A DNA stretch of 64,000 nt from Deltaproteobacteria bacterium (GCA_016186945.1 JACPKR010000041.1:1-64000); one strand, 5' to 3'; shown: positions 24,475 to 34,369, counted from the stretch's first letter. Program-made: numbers and translations. Notes: generated by a model not told the origin, from the sequence alone.

Positions 24475-26634
24475 CTAAGACGTTACCAGCAATTCCCTGA
24501 GCTTTGTCTGTCGTTGGTGGCTCCGTTGGTTTTGAACCGCCAGAGCAAAAGCTTTATAGGAGCCTACGAATATGGCTAGTTTCCTGGCCCTTGTCAGTGC
24601 GGTATAGACGAGGTTGCGTTCCAACATGACAAAGTGGGAGAGGGAAAGGGGGATCACGACGACGGGGAACTCACTTCCTTGCGATTTGTGGATGGTGATG
24701 GCGTAGGCAAGTTTTAAGTCACCACGTTGCTCACTATTGTATGTGACCAGGCGTTTGCCGAAGCGAACGATGAGTTTGCCTCCCTCGACGTTATTATGTT
24801 CTACATAGCCGATGTCACCGTTGAAGACAAAAAGTTCGTAGTTGTTGACTGTTTGGATAACTTTGTCATCTCTGCGGAACTCGGATTTGTTCCCCTGGCT
24901 TTCTCCATCACCCTTTGGTGGGTTGAGCAGATTCTGGAACAGCTCGTTGAGCTTGCCACAACCGAGGGGGCCTTTGTTCATGGGGGAGAGGATTTGCACG
25001 TCGGTCTTCGGGTTGTAGCCTGCATGGGGGAGACTGGTGCCGAGAAGTTCTTCAAGTGTGGCGAGTGTCTCTTCATCGCTCGCTGTTTTTATGAAATGGC
25101 AATCGCTCTGAGCCTCATTGGAAAAGGAGCAGGGTGCGCCATTATTGATTCTATGAGCTGTTTGGATGATCTGGGAACCGGCAGCTTGGCGAAAAATTTC
25201 TGTAAGCTTGGTGAAGGGGATGCGTTCCGAGTGGATCATATCTTTGAGCACATTTCCTGGGCCGACGGGGGGCAGTTGGTCCTGGTCTCCTATGAAGATG
25301 AGTTGGGATCTATCGCGTACAGCGCGTAGAAGGCTATTCGCAAGCCTGACGTCCAACATGGAGGCTTCGTCAACGATGATAACTTGCGCGGTAAGCGGGT
25401 TTGTCTCGTTTTTTTGAAAACCTGTCGGGGGAAGGGGTGACCATTCCAGTAGACGGTGGATCGTTTTCGCCTTCATGGAACTGACTTCCGAAAGGCGTTG
25501 CGCTGCTCGTCCCGTTGGTGCGGCAAGCAAAATGTCTCTCCCCATAGCGCGAAGCAGGTGGATGATGGCGTTAGCGGTTGTCGTCTTTCCGACTCCTGGT
25601 CCTCCGGTAAGGATAAAGACTTTCGAACTTACTGCGTTAAGAACGGCATTCTGCTGAGATGGGGACAGTTCGATCTGACTTTTTTCACAGAAACGGTGCA
25701 GCCATGCTGTGATACGTTGGCGCACGTCCGGTTCTTTGGGGTTGTGTCCCTGGAAAGGTGCGGAGGCAATTTGGCTCAAGTAACTTGCCGCTTCTTTTTC
25801 CGCCAGAAAAAGTTCTCTCGTGAAGAGTTCTTCCTGATCGTGATCGGTTATTAGGAGGTCTTGTCGCAGGAGAAAATCGAGGGCTTCGTCAATCTTTTCG
25901 TGATCGTCGATTTCCAGTTGGCCTGCCAGATTCTGAATGAGCTGGTGTTTTGTCTGAAAGCAGTGCCCGAAATCTTCCGCCTGCTGGAGAAGGAAAATAA
26001 TGCCGTGTTCGATGCGCTGGGGTGCGTCTTTTGCAATGCCTAGCTCTCGCGCGATCTGGTCGGCGCGCACAAAACCGAAGCCTTTGATCTGGCGGATCAA
26101 ACAGTAGGGATTGGCAGAAATAACGTCGACAGTATCGTTACCAAAGTTAGCGATCATTTTCTGGGCCGACCGGTATGTGATACCGTGATTAATGAGAAAC
26201 ATCATCGCTTCTGAATGTTTTTTCTTCTCAGCCCAGGCATGGATCAGTTTGTTGGCGGTTCTTTTGCCAAGCTTGGGGACAGTCTTCAATTTCTGGGGGG
26301 TCTCATTCAAAATGCTCACGAGGTCCATACCCAGGTGTTTGACGACCCTTTCGGCTGTTTTTTGTCCTATCCCCTTGAATAGGCCGCAGGAAAGGTAATG
26401 TATGAGTGCATCTTCATCCGATGGAAGCACAGAAACTGCACGGCTTACGACTAAACGCTTTCCGAACTTTGGATGGTCCCCCCATTTTCCAAAGGCCATT
26501 ATGGTCTCGCCAGGGTGCGTATCTCCCAAATAACCAGTAACGGTAACCGCATTGCCTTTTTCGCCTTGGCATTGCAGTACCGACCACCCGTTGTTTTCGT
26601 CCCTGTAAGTTGTGCGAGTGATTTGAAGCTTCAC
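24475..26634 (-). CDS. recD2: RecD2-type 5'-3' DNA helicase
   Basis: 719 residues from GTG 26634 (GAGG a few bases upstream); the frame is open 65 codons further but that part is family A repeat. N-terminal OB-like domain (VKLQITRTTYRDENNGWSV), tandem helix-hairpin-helix region (about 90-200), then SF1B helicase motifs: Walker A TGGPGVGKTT, motif II VDEASML, motif III GDQDQLPPVGPG, motif IV/V section and the late AITIHKSQGSEF and YTALTRARK motifs. It unwinds DNA 5'-3' in repair; RecBC partners are not in the window, as usual for RecD2. The next gene starts 13 bp downstream. Confidence 0.95.
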   Translation of the reverse strand: MKLQITRTTYRDENNGWSVLQCQGEKGNAVTVTGYLGDTHPGETIMAFGKWGDHPKFGKRLVVSRAVSVLPSDEDALIHYLSCGLFKGIGQKTAERVVKHLGMDLVSILNETPQKLKTVPKLGKRTANKLIHAWAEKKKHSEAMMFLINHGITYRSAQKMIANFGNDTVDVISANPYCLIRQIKGFGFVRADQIARELGIAKDAPQRIEHGIIFLLQQAEDFGHCFQTKHQLIQNLAGQLEIDDHEKIDEALDFLLRQDLLITDHDQEELFTRELFLAEKEAASYLSQIASAPFQGHNPKEPDVRQRITAWLHRFCEKSQIELSPSQQNAVLNAVSSKVFILTGGPGVGKTTTANAIIHLLRAMGRDILLAAPTGRAAQRLSEVSSMKAKTIHRLLEWSPLPPTGFQKNETNPLTAQVIIVDEASMLDVRLANSLLRAVRDRSQLIFIGDQDQLPPVGPGNVLKDMIHSERIPFTKLTEIFRQAAGSQIIQTAHRINNGAPCSFSNEAQSDCHFIKTASDEETLATLEELLGTSLPHAGYNPKTDVQILSPMNKGPLGCGKLNELFQNLLNPPKGDGESQGNKSEFRRDDKVIQTVNNYELFVFNGDIGYVEHNNVEGGKLIVRFGKRLVTYNSEQRGDLKLAYAITIHKSQGSEFPVVVIPLSLSHFVMLERNLVYTALTRARKLAIFVGSYKAFALAVQNQRSHQRQTKLRELLVTS

Positions 26635-26679
26635 CTGTACCTCATGCTGAGGCAAGGCGTCGTGTTGAGAGTGAGAGAA

Positions 26680-26812
26680 GCCACTTGGGGCAAGGAGGTG
26701 GTTTGGAGGAAACTGCGCAGCTGGTTCCTCCAAGAAATCCCTTGGGGGAGCGACGGTTCCCTCGCCCCCCCAACCCCCCCTCTCCCTATTTGCCCCAAGT
26801 GGAATATTATAA
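26680..26812 (-). repeat. Family A repeat, nearly complete copy lacking outer ends (A6)
   Basis: GCCACTTGGGGCAAGGAGG.., hairpin core GGAGGAAACTGCGCAGCTGG, central GGGGGAGCGACGGTTCCCTCG, and right end CTATTTGCCCCAAGTGG. The outer GTAATGCGTAAG on each side is missing. It occupies about a third of the 377-bp gap between the divergent recD2 and hpf starts. The rest (26813-27011) holds hpf's leader and no convincing gene. Confidence 0.88.
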
Positions 26813-27011
26813 TAAGCTGTAAAGATCATTGCTGATTACTCCGATAATCAAATTTGAGTCAAGGGAGGCGGGAAAAGAAGACGGAATGAGGAAAATTACC
26901 CCTCGACGCCTTGTCTTTCCCAAATTCGGTTTTACATTATTTCAGAGTCGGATAAAAGAAAGGAGGAATCATCGTCGACCGTTGTTGAACCAACCCAAGC
27001 AAGGAGATCGT

Positions 27012-27434
27012 ATGAACTGTAGGTTTTCCTTCAAGCATGTGAAGCGTTCCCAAACATTGATCGATTATTCAGAGCCGAAAATCCTCGCGAAAATTGAAAA
27101 GTATGCGACTAAGCCAATAGATGTACATGTTACTGTCACACAGCAGGGGATCAACTACGATGTGCGGTGTCATGTCAAAGGCGGAGACGGTTTTAGCTTC
27201 CAACTCGAAGCGGAAAATACCGATTTACACACCGCCATCGACATGATGCTCCACAAAATGGAGGGTCAGTTAAAAAAGCAAAAGGACAAAATCAAGCACC
27301 ATAAAACCCCAGAACGATCGAACTTCAAGCACCTTCGCGTTGTTGAAGAAGAAGAGGAAGATTGGGATGCGGTTCCCATCGACGCTGAGGAGCTTCTTAA
27401 GTTAGAAAGGGCGAAAGTTCGTTCCGGAAGCTAA
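27012..27434 (+). CDS. hpf: Ribosome hibernation-promoting factor
   Basis: 140 residues from ATG 27012 with AAGGAG 6 bases upstream; the frame is open further 5' but those codons look non-coding. The beta-alpha-beta-beta-beta-alpha pattern of HPF/YfiA is visible: FKHVKRSQTLIDYSEPKILAK, VHVTVTQQGINYDVRCHVKG, and helix LHTAIDMMLHKMEGQLKKQKDKIK. The C-terminus is acidic (EEEEED) and lacks the long dimerisation domain, so it is closer to the short type. It binds the 30S decoding centre and silences ribosomes in stationary phase. The stop lies 1 bp from the stop of the convergent ABC permease. Confidence 0.85.
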   Translation: MNCRFSFKHVKRSQTLIDYSEPKILAKIEKYATKPIDVHVTVTQQGINYDVRCHVKGGDGFSFQLEAENTDLHTAIDMMLHKMEGQLKKQKDKIKHHKTPERSNFKHLRVVEEEEEDWDAVPIDAEELLKLERAKVRSGS

Positions 27435-27435
27435 A

Positions 27436-29148
27436 CTAGCTGCGAAACATTTCTCCAAGTTTTTTCCCTAAAATGGCGCTGGCTGCAAGAATGCAGCCGG
27501 CCAGGATCAGCATAGATATCATCCCCAAAGCGCTGGCTACAAATTCACCACTCCCCTGCTCGAGGTAAAGGGCATAGATCGCTTTTGTAATAGGGTAGAA
27601 ACGATCTTTCATGGCGAGGATGAGAGAGTCAGAGACATCCAGAACCGCGTAGGAGAAACACAGAAGGCCCCCAGCAAGTAAATTGGCTGCAATAAGAGGA
27701 AGGGTAATTTTTCGTAAGGTGTGAAACTTAGAGGCGCCGAAGCATTCCGAGGCTTCCTCCAACGATGAGCTTATCTGCTGCAACCCCCCACTGGCAGAGC
27801 GAACCATGTAAGGTAAGCGCCTGATGCCGTAGGCGATAACCAGCAAGGGGACAGGGTTGTGTAGGGGGTCGAGAAAAGTGTCAGTGTAAGTAACCACATA
27901 ACCAAACGCTAAAACTATGCCTGGCAACGCTAGAGGGACCATGACAACGGCATCAAGCAGGCCACTCATGGGAATAAGTTTCCGAGTGACTACAAATGCA
28001 ATCAAGATACCCAGCACGAGGTCAAGCAAGGTAGATAGGCTTGCGAAAAGAAGGCTGTTCTTGATGCCGATCTCCGAAACTTCCTGTTGGAACACCATGG
28101 CATAGTATTTCAAAGTGTACTGTTCAGGCAGGGCTGTCATAAACCACCCCTCGCCCAGACTTGTAATCAAGACTGTAAAATGAGGGATGAGGGCCACAAG
28201 AATAGTTCCTACAAGAAATGGGAAAATAAAAACTTGCGCAGCGCGGGAAGCCTGTTTAACCGAGCTGGTAACATGGCCACGGGCAAGCATCTGATATTTC
28301 TTGCCGCTGACGAAGAATCGAGACACGAGGAAAAAGGAAATCGTCATGACTATGACGAAAAAAACAAGGGCATAACCGACCGGATTTTCGTTTATGTCGG
28401 TCACAAGGTTGAAAATATGCACCGGCATGGTGTTGTGAAAACCCACAAGAAGTGGAGTTCCCAAGTCGGTCAATGACCAAATAAAAACAATAATGGCCCC
28501 TGCAAAATAGCCAGGTCGTGCCAAAGGCCAAACGATATCCCAATACTGCCGTAGGCGGCTTACGCCAAGAGTCTGAGCCATCTCCTCCAGTGACGGGTCA
28601 ATATTCGAAAGAGCAGACGTCAAGTTCAAATACAAGATGGGATAAAGGTGGAGAACCTCCAGGAAAATCACGGCCCAGATCATGTTCTCATCCGTAAGCC
28701 ACGCGATAGGTGACGAGATGATCCCCTTGTCCATGAGGAAAATATTCACGGCGCCGAAACGGGCAAAAAAACGCTGCATCCCAATGGCCCCAACGAAGGG
28801 AGGCATGACCATGGGAACCAGAAGAAGCCCGGTCAGTAGCCCCTTTCCCCGGAACTTAAACCTTGCGCTGATGATGGCGAGGGGAAGGCTCCAGAGTGTT
28901 GCAAAAAAGGTGGTGCCAAGACTGATAAGAATACTATTTCCGATGGCAGAAAGTTGGATATCGTTGGAAAACAAGAGGGAGAAATATTCCAGGGTAAACC
29001 CGGTCTTGGACGTGAATGCCTTCGCGACGATCGTAGCCACAGGCCAGATAAGGAAAAATATGAGCAGAAGGAGCGTGCCAATCACCGTAAGGTAACCAAT
29101 CAAGCGAGAGAGAACCTTACCTGATGACAGCTTACTTCTAAAAGGCAT
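27436..29148 (-). CDS. Fe3+-type ABC importer, fused double permease
   Basis: 570 residues with about twelve membrane helices in two homologous halves, each with a binding-protein-dependent permease EAA loop (EEMAQTLGVSRLRQYWDIVWP about 190; EEASECFGASKFHTLRKITLP about 465). This is the FbpB/AfuB-like duplicated permease. It overlaps the ATPase gene by 11 bp. The EAA loops contact the ATPase. Fe3+ is the commonest substrate of this class, but 2-aminoethylphosphonate, thiamine and others are also carried, so the substrate is open. Confidence 0.92.
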   Translation of the reverse strand: MPFRSKLSSGKVLSRLIGYLTVIGTLLLLIFFLIWPVATIVAKAFTSKTGFTLEYFSLLFSNDIQLSAIGNSILISLGTTFFATLWSLPLAIISARFKFRGKGLLTGLLLVPMVMPPFVGAIGMQRFFARFGAVNIFLMDKGIISSPIAWLTDENMIWAVIFLEVLHLYPILYLNLTSALSNIDPSLEEMAQTLGVSRLRQYWDIVWPLARPGYFAGAIIVFIWSLTDLGTPLLVGFHNTMPVHIFNLVTDINENPVGYALVFFVIVMTISFFLVSRFFVSGKKYQMLARGHVTSSVKQASRAAQVFIFPFLVGTILVALIPHFTVLITSLGEGWFMTALPEQYTLKYYAMVFQQEVSEIGIKNSLLFASLSTLLDLVLGILIAFVVTRKLIPMSGLLDAVVMVPLALPGIVLAFGYVVTYTDTFLDPLHNPVPLLVIAYGIRRLPYMVRSASGGLQQISSSLEEASECFGASKFHTLRKITLPLIAANLLAGGLLCFSYAVLDVSDSLILAMKDRFYPITKAIYALYLEQGSGEFVASALGMISMLILAGCILAASAILGKKLGEMFRS

Positions 29149-30232
29149 CGTAAATTCCGTGTTCGAAAGGAAGGACTTTCACATCCGCCGGATCTATGAC
29201 TATGGTGATCGTCTCACCAAGCTGCCATTCATGCTTGGAATTGTAGAGATTCGCTTTTAACTTTTGATGGCTGTCGTAGGAAAAAATGAGCTGTTCAATT
29301 TCTCCCAGGTAGGTGTCATAGGAGAGGGGAAGCTTGAAAACGTTGTCGCCCGATGCTATCTCTTCTTTCTCCATGACTTGAATGCTGGCAGGGCGGACGG
29401 AAACTTGGATCGTTTCTCCAACTTTATAAGAGGAACTTGTTTTCGCAGCCAGAAGGTCCCCTAGCGCCGTTTCTATCACATACATCTCACCCTCTTCCCT
29501 TTTTAGGGACCCGCTGATCACGTTGGTTTCCCCAATAAATCCTGCAAGGAAAGTCGAGTGGGGGTCGCAATAAAGTTCGCGAGGTGTGCCGGTCTGGATG
29601 GAAACTCCGTTACGCATAACCGTCACGTGCGTGCCCATCGAAAGGGCCTCCTTCTGATCGTGCGTGACATAGAACGTCGTAATGCCGGTCTCTCGGTGGA
29701 TGCGGGAAATGTTGTCGCGCATCTCCATCCGCAGTTTCGCGTCAAGATTGGAAAGCGGCTCATCAAGCAGAAGTACGTTGGGCCGTATCGCCAAAGCTCG
29801 GGCCAAGGCGACCCTCTGCTGTTGCCCACCGGAAAGTTGGCCAGGAAGCCTGTGTTCGTAGGAACTAAGGTGCGTGATCGACAAAGCTTCGTTCGTCCGC
29901 TCCCGCAAATCCTTCGTGGAAAGCTTGCGAAGTTTCAGACCATATTCAATATTTTGCCTCGCTGTCATGTGGGGCCAGAGGGCATAGTTTTGGAAAACCA
30001 TGCCGATCCCGCGTTCTGAAGAAGGCAGCGACGTTACATCTTTTCCGTTAAAAAGGATGCGCCCGTCGCTAACTTTTTCCAAACCAGCGAGAAGACGCAA
30101 GGTTGTGGTTTTCCCACAGCCGGACGGCCCAAGGAGAAAATGGAATGAACCCGAAGCGATCGTAAGGTTCAGGTTATTTACAGCAGTGACGTTGCCGTAG
30201 CGTTTGTAGATGTTTTGAAACTCAACTTTCAT
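29138..30232 (-). CDS. Fe3+-type ABC importer, ATP-binding subunit
   Basis: 364 residues. Walker A GPSGCGKTT (about 36-44), signature LSGGQQQRVALARAL, Walker B VLLLDEPLSNLDA, switch His in YVTHDQKEA; after about residue 235 a TOBE regulatory domain. It powers the fused permease. The start overlaps the binding-protein stop by 4 bp (ATGA), giving a compact three-gene operon. The C-terminal domain is typical of the FbpC/PotA/MalK class. Confidence 0.95.
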   Translation of the reverse strand: MKVEFQNIYKRYGNVTAVNNLNLTIASGSFHFLLGPSGCGKTTTLRLLAGLEKVSDGRILFNGKDVTSLPSSERGIGMVFQNYALWPHMTARQNIEYGLKLRKLSTKDLRERTNEALSITHLSSYEHRLPGQLSGGQQQRVALARALAIRPNVLLLDEPLSNLDAKLRMEMRDNISRIHRETGITTFYVTHDQKEALSMGTHVTVMRNGVSIQTGTPRELYCDPHSTFLAGFIGETNVISGSLKREEGEMYVIETALGDLLAAKTSSSYKVGETIQVSVRPASIQVMEKEEIASGDNVFKLPLSYDTYLGEIEQLIFSYDSHQKLKANLYNSKHEWQLGETITIVIDPADVKVLPFEHGIYDAF

Positions 30233-31563
30233 TGCGGAGCCACGGCTCCTTTCATGTCAGCGTCTTTTACTATTTTCTGATAAGACAGATGTGCCTGCTC
30301 TAACCAATGATTGATCATCTGGTTACGAAACCGTTGGTCCCCCCATTTTTTTACGGCTGAAGTCACCTCTTCTTTTTTCACAGGAAACAGACCTTTTTCT
30401 AGCTCTGCAAAACGCTTTGTCTTGATAAGTACTTCGGTGGCCTGTCTTAGTTCCTTGTGAGAGTCGATCAGAACGGCTCCTATTAAATCACTGAGCACAA
30501 ATTGGATATCCGTTGCCTGGTCTCTATTTAACACAAATTTGGGGGGGGCCAGAGTGTACGGATTGAGTTGAGTAATGCGCCGATTTTCCGTGTCCGCGTA
30601 AGTTTTCTTGTTCACCGCTAAGCGGCCCAGCGATGAGAAACGTGGGCCATCTTTGGCTCCCATGGGAAGGATAAAAAGCTTCTGCACTTCTGCATCGAGG
30701 AGGAACTCGATAAAACGGCCGGCAGGAATGGGGTGCGGGGCTCCCTTGAGCATGGAAATGGGATCCGCATTAACGATGGAAACATCAATCGGCAAGTGAA
30801 AACCGAGATTCTGGACACCAAGATCTCCAATTTTTGCCAAGGCAAAATAATCAATGCTCGGAGCAGCCGCAGCTTCTCCCGCAACGACCGCTTTTACCGG
30901 AGCGGAACTGGAGTGGCTGAACTTGTTCGTATTGGCCGCAATCCTGGTCAGCAAAGCCCAACCTTTGTCCCAGCCGGACGACTGCATCATCACAGTGTAT
31001 ATGGTGAGATAACTCGACGAGCGTCTGGGGTCAGCATTGCTTAAATGGCCAAAATAACGAGGGTCAGCAAGGTCGTTCCAGTTTTTAGGCTCCTCAAGCT
31101 GCAATAAACGCAGGAGCTTCTTGTTAAAGAACAGTCCGAAGGAAGAAAAATTGACGGCGTGCCAAGTCTCTTCCTTGTCGTAAAGGAGAAGGGGACCAAG
31201 TTTAGCGGGAACTTCTTTTTTAAGGTGGGAGGGAAGGAGGTGCGATTTCAATAGCTTCAGCTTTTTTAACTCTAGGTGCGGTTGCTCGCCTCCCCCCCAG
31301 AACAAGTCGATGCCTGATGTGGCAGATTGGGAAGCAAAGCGAGCCAAAATATAGCGCAGATCGTCTGAAGCACCGCCTTGGTCCAACCACTCGACCTCTA
31401 CTTTTTTGCCGTATTTTTTTTGGTAGTGTTCCTTGAAAAGGGGGATAATCTCTTGCTGAACTGAGTGGCGATGAGGAGAAATAATAACAATTTGATCGTC
31501 CGACGAGGCAATCGTCGGTGCCTGCATCGCTATCACAACGCACAAGAAGTTTAAAAAACGCAT
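30229..31563 (-). CDS. Periplasmic binding protein of an Fe3+-type ABC importer
   Basis: 444 residues, ~90 longer than usual FbpA proteins because of a charged helical C-terminus (from about 355). Signal peptide about 1-19 (ending TIAS). Typical family strands: QIVIISPHRHSVQQEIIPLF.E.Y, GIDLFWGGGE, WHAVNFSSFGLFFNKKLL, NWNDLADPRYFGHLSNADPRRSSS and VSIVNADPISMLKGAPHP. The twin-Tyr iron motif of FbpA is not obvious, so a non-iron substrate is possible. First gene of the operon; its upstream 240 bp are filled by a composite family A repeat. Confidence 0.85.
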   Translation of the reverse strand: MRFLNFLCVVIAMQAPTIASSDDQIVIISPHRHSVQQEIIPLFKEHYQKKYGKKVEVEWLDQGGASDDLRYILARFASQSATSGIDLFWGGGEQPHLELKKLKLLKSHLLPSHLKKEVPAKLGPLLLYDKEETWHAVNFSSFGLFFNKKLLRLLQLEEPKNWNDLADPRYFGHLSNADPRRSSSYLTIYTVMMQSSGWDKGWALLTRIAANTNKFSHSSSAPVKAVVAGEAAAAPSIDYFALAKIGDLGVQNLGFHLPIDVSIVNADPISMLKGAPHPIPAGRFIEFLLDAEVQKLFILPMGAKDGPRFSSLGRLAVNKKTYADTENRRITQLNPYTLAPPKFVLNRDQATDIQFVLSDLIGAVLIDSHKELRQATEVLIKTKRFAELEKGLFPVKKEEVTSAVKKWGDQRFRNQMINHWLEQAHLSYQKIVKDADMKGAVAPQ

Positions 31564-31616
31564 TGTTTTTGAACCCTTAGGAGATCAGTCTTTTTGCATT
31601 GTACGTTAACAATCGG

Positions 31617-31798
31617 CTTGTGGCAAGGAGGTGGTTTGGATTGTGGTAATGCGTAAGCCACTTGGGGCAAATAGGGAGAGGGGGGTTTGGGGGGGCGAGG
31701 GAACCGTCGCTCCCCCAAGGGATTTCTTGGAGGAACCAGCTGCGCAGTTTCCTCCAAACCACCTCCTTGCCACAAGGCCTGCGCAGTTTCCTCCAAGA
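31617..31798 (+). repeat. Family A repeat, one copy inserted in another (A7)
   Basis: An inner copy runs from GTGGTAATGCGTAAGCC (31642) through the central and core segments to CTCCTTGCCACAAG (31775). It is flanked by GGCAAGGAGGTGGTTTGGA (31622-31640) on the left and CTGCGCAGTTTCCTCC (31779-31794) on the right, which together look like the two halves of an older copy. It fills the space between the importer operon and icd. Confidence 0.75.
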
Positions 31799-31803
31799 GA
31801 TGT

Positions 31804-33048
31804 CTAATATTGGTCCGGGGGGGCAAGTTTGGACCAGATGTCCTTGAAATTTTTCTCAACAGCTTCAAGGAAGCCGTCAGTCGACAGGTATGTGTGTTCA
31901 CCTGGATTATTGGTGTCGTGGATCACGGAAGCAAGGTCTTTTGTAACCTGGCCTGCGTCTATAGTACGGATACAGGCTGCTTCGAGCGCTCCTGCCCACT
32001 TGATGAGAGCTTTATTGTCATCCAGTTGCCCGCGATGCGCCATACCGTGGGCCCAGGCGAAGATGCTTGCGACTGGGTTGGTTGAAGTGGGAATACCTTT
32101 CTGGTGAAGGCGGTAGTGGCGTGTCACAGTCCCATGAGCGGCTTCTGTTTCGATTGTCTTGCCGTCCGGACACATAAGAACGGAAGTCATCAGCCCCAGA
32201 CTTCCAAACCCCTGTGCGATGATATCGGACTGAACGTCTCCATCGTAATTCTTACAAGCCCACACAAAACCACCTGGCGATTTCAAAGCTTGTGCGACCA
32301 TGTCGTCGATGAGGCGGTGCTCATAGGTTATGCTTTTTTCCTTAAACTTCAGAGCAAATTCCTTCTCATAAATTTGGGCAAAGATATCTCGAAAGCGCCC
32401 ATCATATACTTTCAATATGGTGTTTTTGGTGGAAAGATAGAGAGGAAGTCCCGTGCGTACAGCCATGGCCATACATGCACGTGCAAAACCTGTAATTGAC
32501 TCGTCAGTATTGTACATCCCCATGGCGATTCCAGGAGACTTGAAATCGACAATCTCCCATTCTTTTTTCCCCTTCTCTCCTTCGAAGACAAGTTTCAGTT
32601 TGCCTGGTCCTTCAATCCGCTGGTCAACGGCTGTGTACTGATCGGCGTGAGCGTGGCGTCCGACGATGATGGGTTTCTTCCAAGTCCTGACGAGCCGGGG
32701 GACTCCTTTGCAAATGATCGGAGCGCGGAACACCGTCCCACCGAGTATGTTGCGGATCGTCCCGTTCGGACTTTTCCACATTTTTTTCAGCTTGAACTCC
32801 TTCACGCGGTCTTCGTCCGGAGTGATGGTCGCGCATTTGATACCAACGCCATACGTTTTGATAGCATTCGCAGCTTCGACCGTAACGCGATCTTCCGTGG
32901 CATCGCGATTCTGAATGCTCAAATCGAAGGTTTTTAGCTGGATATCAAGGTAAGGCATGACAAATCTTGCCTTAATTTTCTCCCAGATGACTTGCGCCAT
33001 CTCATCCCCTGTAATGTCTACGACTGGACTTGAAACTTTGACTTTCAT
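31804..33048 (-). CDS. icd: NADP-dependent isocitrate dehydrogenase (eukaryotic-like class)
   Basis: 414 residues. It oxidatively decarboxylates isocitrate to 2-oxoglutarate in the TCA cycle. Motifs of the dimeric eukaryotic-like NADP-IDH are present: [14 protein letters not shown] at the N-terminus, [16 protein letters not shown] for substrate binding, [14 protein letters not shown], the [22 protein letters not shown] metal region, and [22 protein letters not shown] lies before the ATG. Ordinary in length and motifs; apparently its own unit. Confidence 0.95.
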   Translation of the reverse strand: MKVKVSSPVVDITGDEMAQVIWEKIKARFVMPYLDIQLKTFDLSIQNRDATEDRVTVEAANAIKTYGVGIKCATITPDEDRVKEFKLKKMWKSPNGTIRNILGGTVFRAPIICKGVPRLVRTWKKPIIVGRHAHADQYTAVDQRIEGPGKLKLVFEGEKGKKEWEIVDFKSPGIAMGMYNTDESITGFARACMAMAVRTGLPLYLSTKNTILKVYDGRFRDIFAQIYEKEFALKFKEKSITYEHRLIDDMVAQALKSPGGFVWACKNYDGDVQSDIIAQGFGSLGLMTSVLMCPDGKTIETEAAHGTVTRHYRLHQKGIPTSTNPVASIFAWAHGMAHRGQLDDNKALIKWAGALEAACIRTIDAGQVTKDLASVIHDTNNPGEHTYLSTDGFLEAVEKNFKDIWSKLAPPDQY

Positions 33049-33090
33049 TTATCATCCTTCCGTCTCAAAGTGATTCGCGAAGCCTCCAAC

Positions 33091-34032
33091 TTACACGGAT
33101 GTGAGGAAGAAATGAATTGATTTTGCAGCTTTACGGTAGTCACGGACTTTGTAGTTTACGTCGATAAGGGCGATGACTTCTGTCGCCCGCTCAGGGTCCG
33201 AGTTGCAAACAAGGGCGTGACTATTGTAGAGAATTGAGTAAAGGCCAAGGCCAGCTCCCTCCTTTTTACTGTCAATAAGATCCTTGGGTCTTGTATTAGG
33301 TAGAGCTTTTTTCAAGTATTTGAAGATAGTTTCTTTTCTCAGGCTTCCGAAAGGGTCTCTAACTCCAATAGCCAACACTGAGCCGTCGAACCCGTAGCTG
33401 AGTTGTGACCGCTGGTTTTGAGGCAGCTCGACTTTGGGGTCGACACTCCCATTCGAGAGCGGGGGTGCATCATAGAGAGCGTTCATCACAAGCTCTTCCG
33501 TAATACTGGCTGCTCGGTTTGGGAGCTGAGTCCCAACTTTCTTGGATTGTACAAAAGCAATCACCCCCTGAGTTAGTTCTGTGCGTACAGTATCTGCAAT
33601 TGGTTTTATGAAGATTTCGGTGGAAGGCAAAAGGTACTTTTCAATGCCGAAGAGGTCTTGTCGAATCATTTTCTGCAAGGATATACGCAGCTCGTTGTAA
33701 GTCCAGGGAGAAGGTGCGCGATTCGCTATGATGTGATCTACATATTTCTCCTCGTGCGACCCCAATGATTCAGAATAACGAGCCATAGGCAGATCTGTAA
33801 GTAAACACGACTTTCCGTTGGGATGGTATCTAAAAAACTCAGCAAACAATTGCAAATCTGGAGCATTAGACAGTAGGATCATCAAATCGTTTCTGTTCTT
33901 TATGACTTTGAGAGCAGACATTGTGTTGGACACAGACAGCACTTCCAGACCCGATGCACATATTTTCAAAAAAGAAAGGGGGGGTATTTTTTTATAACCT
34001 GCTAAATCTACGAATAGAATCGAGGGCTTCAT
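33091..34032 (-). CDS. Protein with receiver-like N-terminus and HATPase C-terminus
   Basis: 313 residues. The N-terminal ~120 residues alternate strands and helices like a receiver (SILFVDLAGYK.., LMILLSNAP, SCLLTD) but lack the acidic pocket and phosphoacceptor. Residues about 165-290 look like a GHKL ATPase of the RsbW/SpoIIAB sort: ITEELVMNALYDAP (N-box), AIGVRDPFGSL (G1) and EGAGLGLYSIL (G2). No His phosphotransfer helix is seen, so it may be an anti-sigma-type kinase or a signalling ATPase. It is divergent from the Glt-like operon across a family B repeat. Confidence 0.6.
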   Translation of the reverse strand: MKPSILFVDLAGYKKIPPLSFLKICASGLEVLSVSNTMSALKVIKNRNDLMILLSNAPDLQLFAEFFRYHPNGKSCLLTDLPMARYSESLGSHEEKYVDHIIANRAPSPWTYNELRISLQKMIRQDLFGIEKYLLPSTEIFIKPIADTVRTELTQGVIAFVQSKKVGTQLPNRAASITEELVMNALYDAPPLSNGSVDPKVELPQNQRSQLSYGFDGSVLAIGVRDPFGSLRKETIFKYLKKALPNTRPKDLIDSKKEGAGLGLYSILYNSHALVCNSDPERATEVIALIDVNYKVRDYRKAAKSIHFFLTSV

Positions 34033-34089
34033 CTTTTTCGGCCTCTCACGTGAGTTGACAGTGGAAAACGAACGTTTCTAAAATATTAT

Positions 34090-34286
34090 TATAGTATTTG
34101 GGAAAACGAATTTGTGGAGAGGACGTTTTTTGAAAAATGGATCCCGCGGTCAAGCCGCGGGATGACAAAGTTCCCCTCCACACCTCCCCCCAAAAAACTT
34201 CAAATACTGAAGTTTTTGAAAAGGGGCTTGGGGAAATAACTTTTTTCAAAAAGTTTGTCCCCAAATTGATTATCTTGAACACTATA
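34090..34286 (+). repeat. Family B repeat, long form (B4)
   Basis: 197 bp from TATAGTATTTGGG to GAACACTATA with the nested GGATCCCGCGG..CCGCGGGATGAC hairpin (34139-34168). It lies in the 337-bp divergent spacer upstream of the Glt-like operon; the operon promoter must be within it or in 34287-34355. Confidence 0.9.
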
Positions 34287-34369
34287 ATAACCATTGTATA
34301 GAAGTTTCGGGGTGATTGAAATTACCCTCTGTCGGGACCATCTCTTAAAGTATTCAAGGAGGAAACGGA

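Noticed and set aside
24727-25854. Plus-strand open frames of 200 and 132 codons
   Set aside because: Antisense to the helicase motifs of recD2; no start signals or domains.
26829-27011. 61-codon N-terminal extension of HPF
   Set aside because: The ATG at 27012 has a good AAGGAG and begins the HPF fold; the upstream codons show no domain and border a repeat.
27428-27444. Short palindrome AGCTA-AAC-TAGCT holding both stop codons of hpf and the permease
   Set aside because: Five-base arms are too short for a terminator and the match follows from two facing stop codons.
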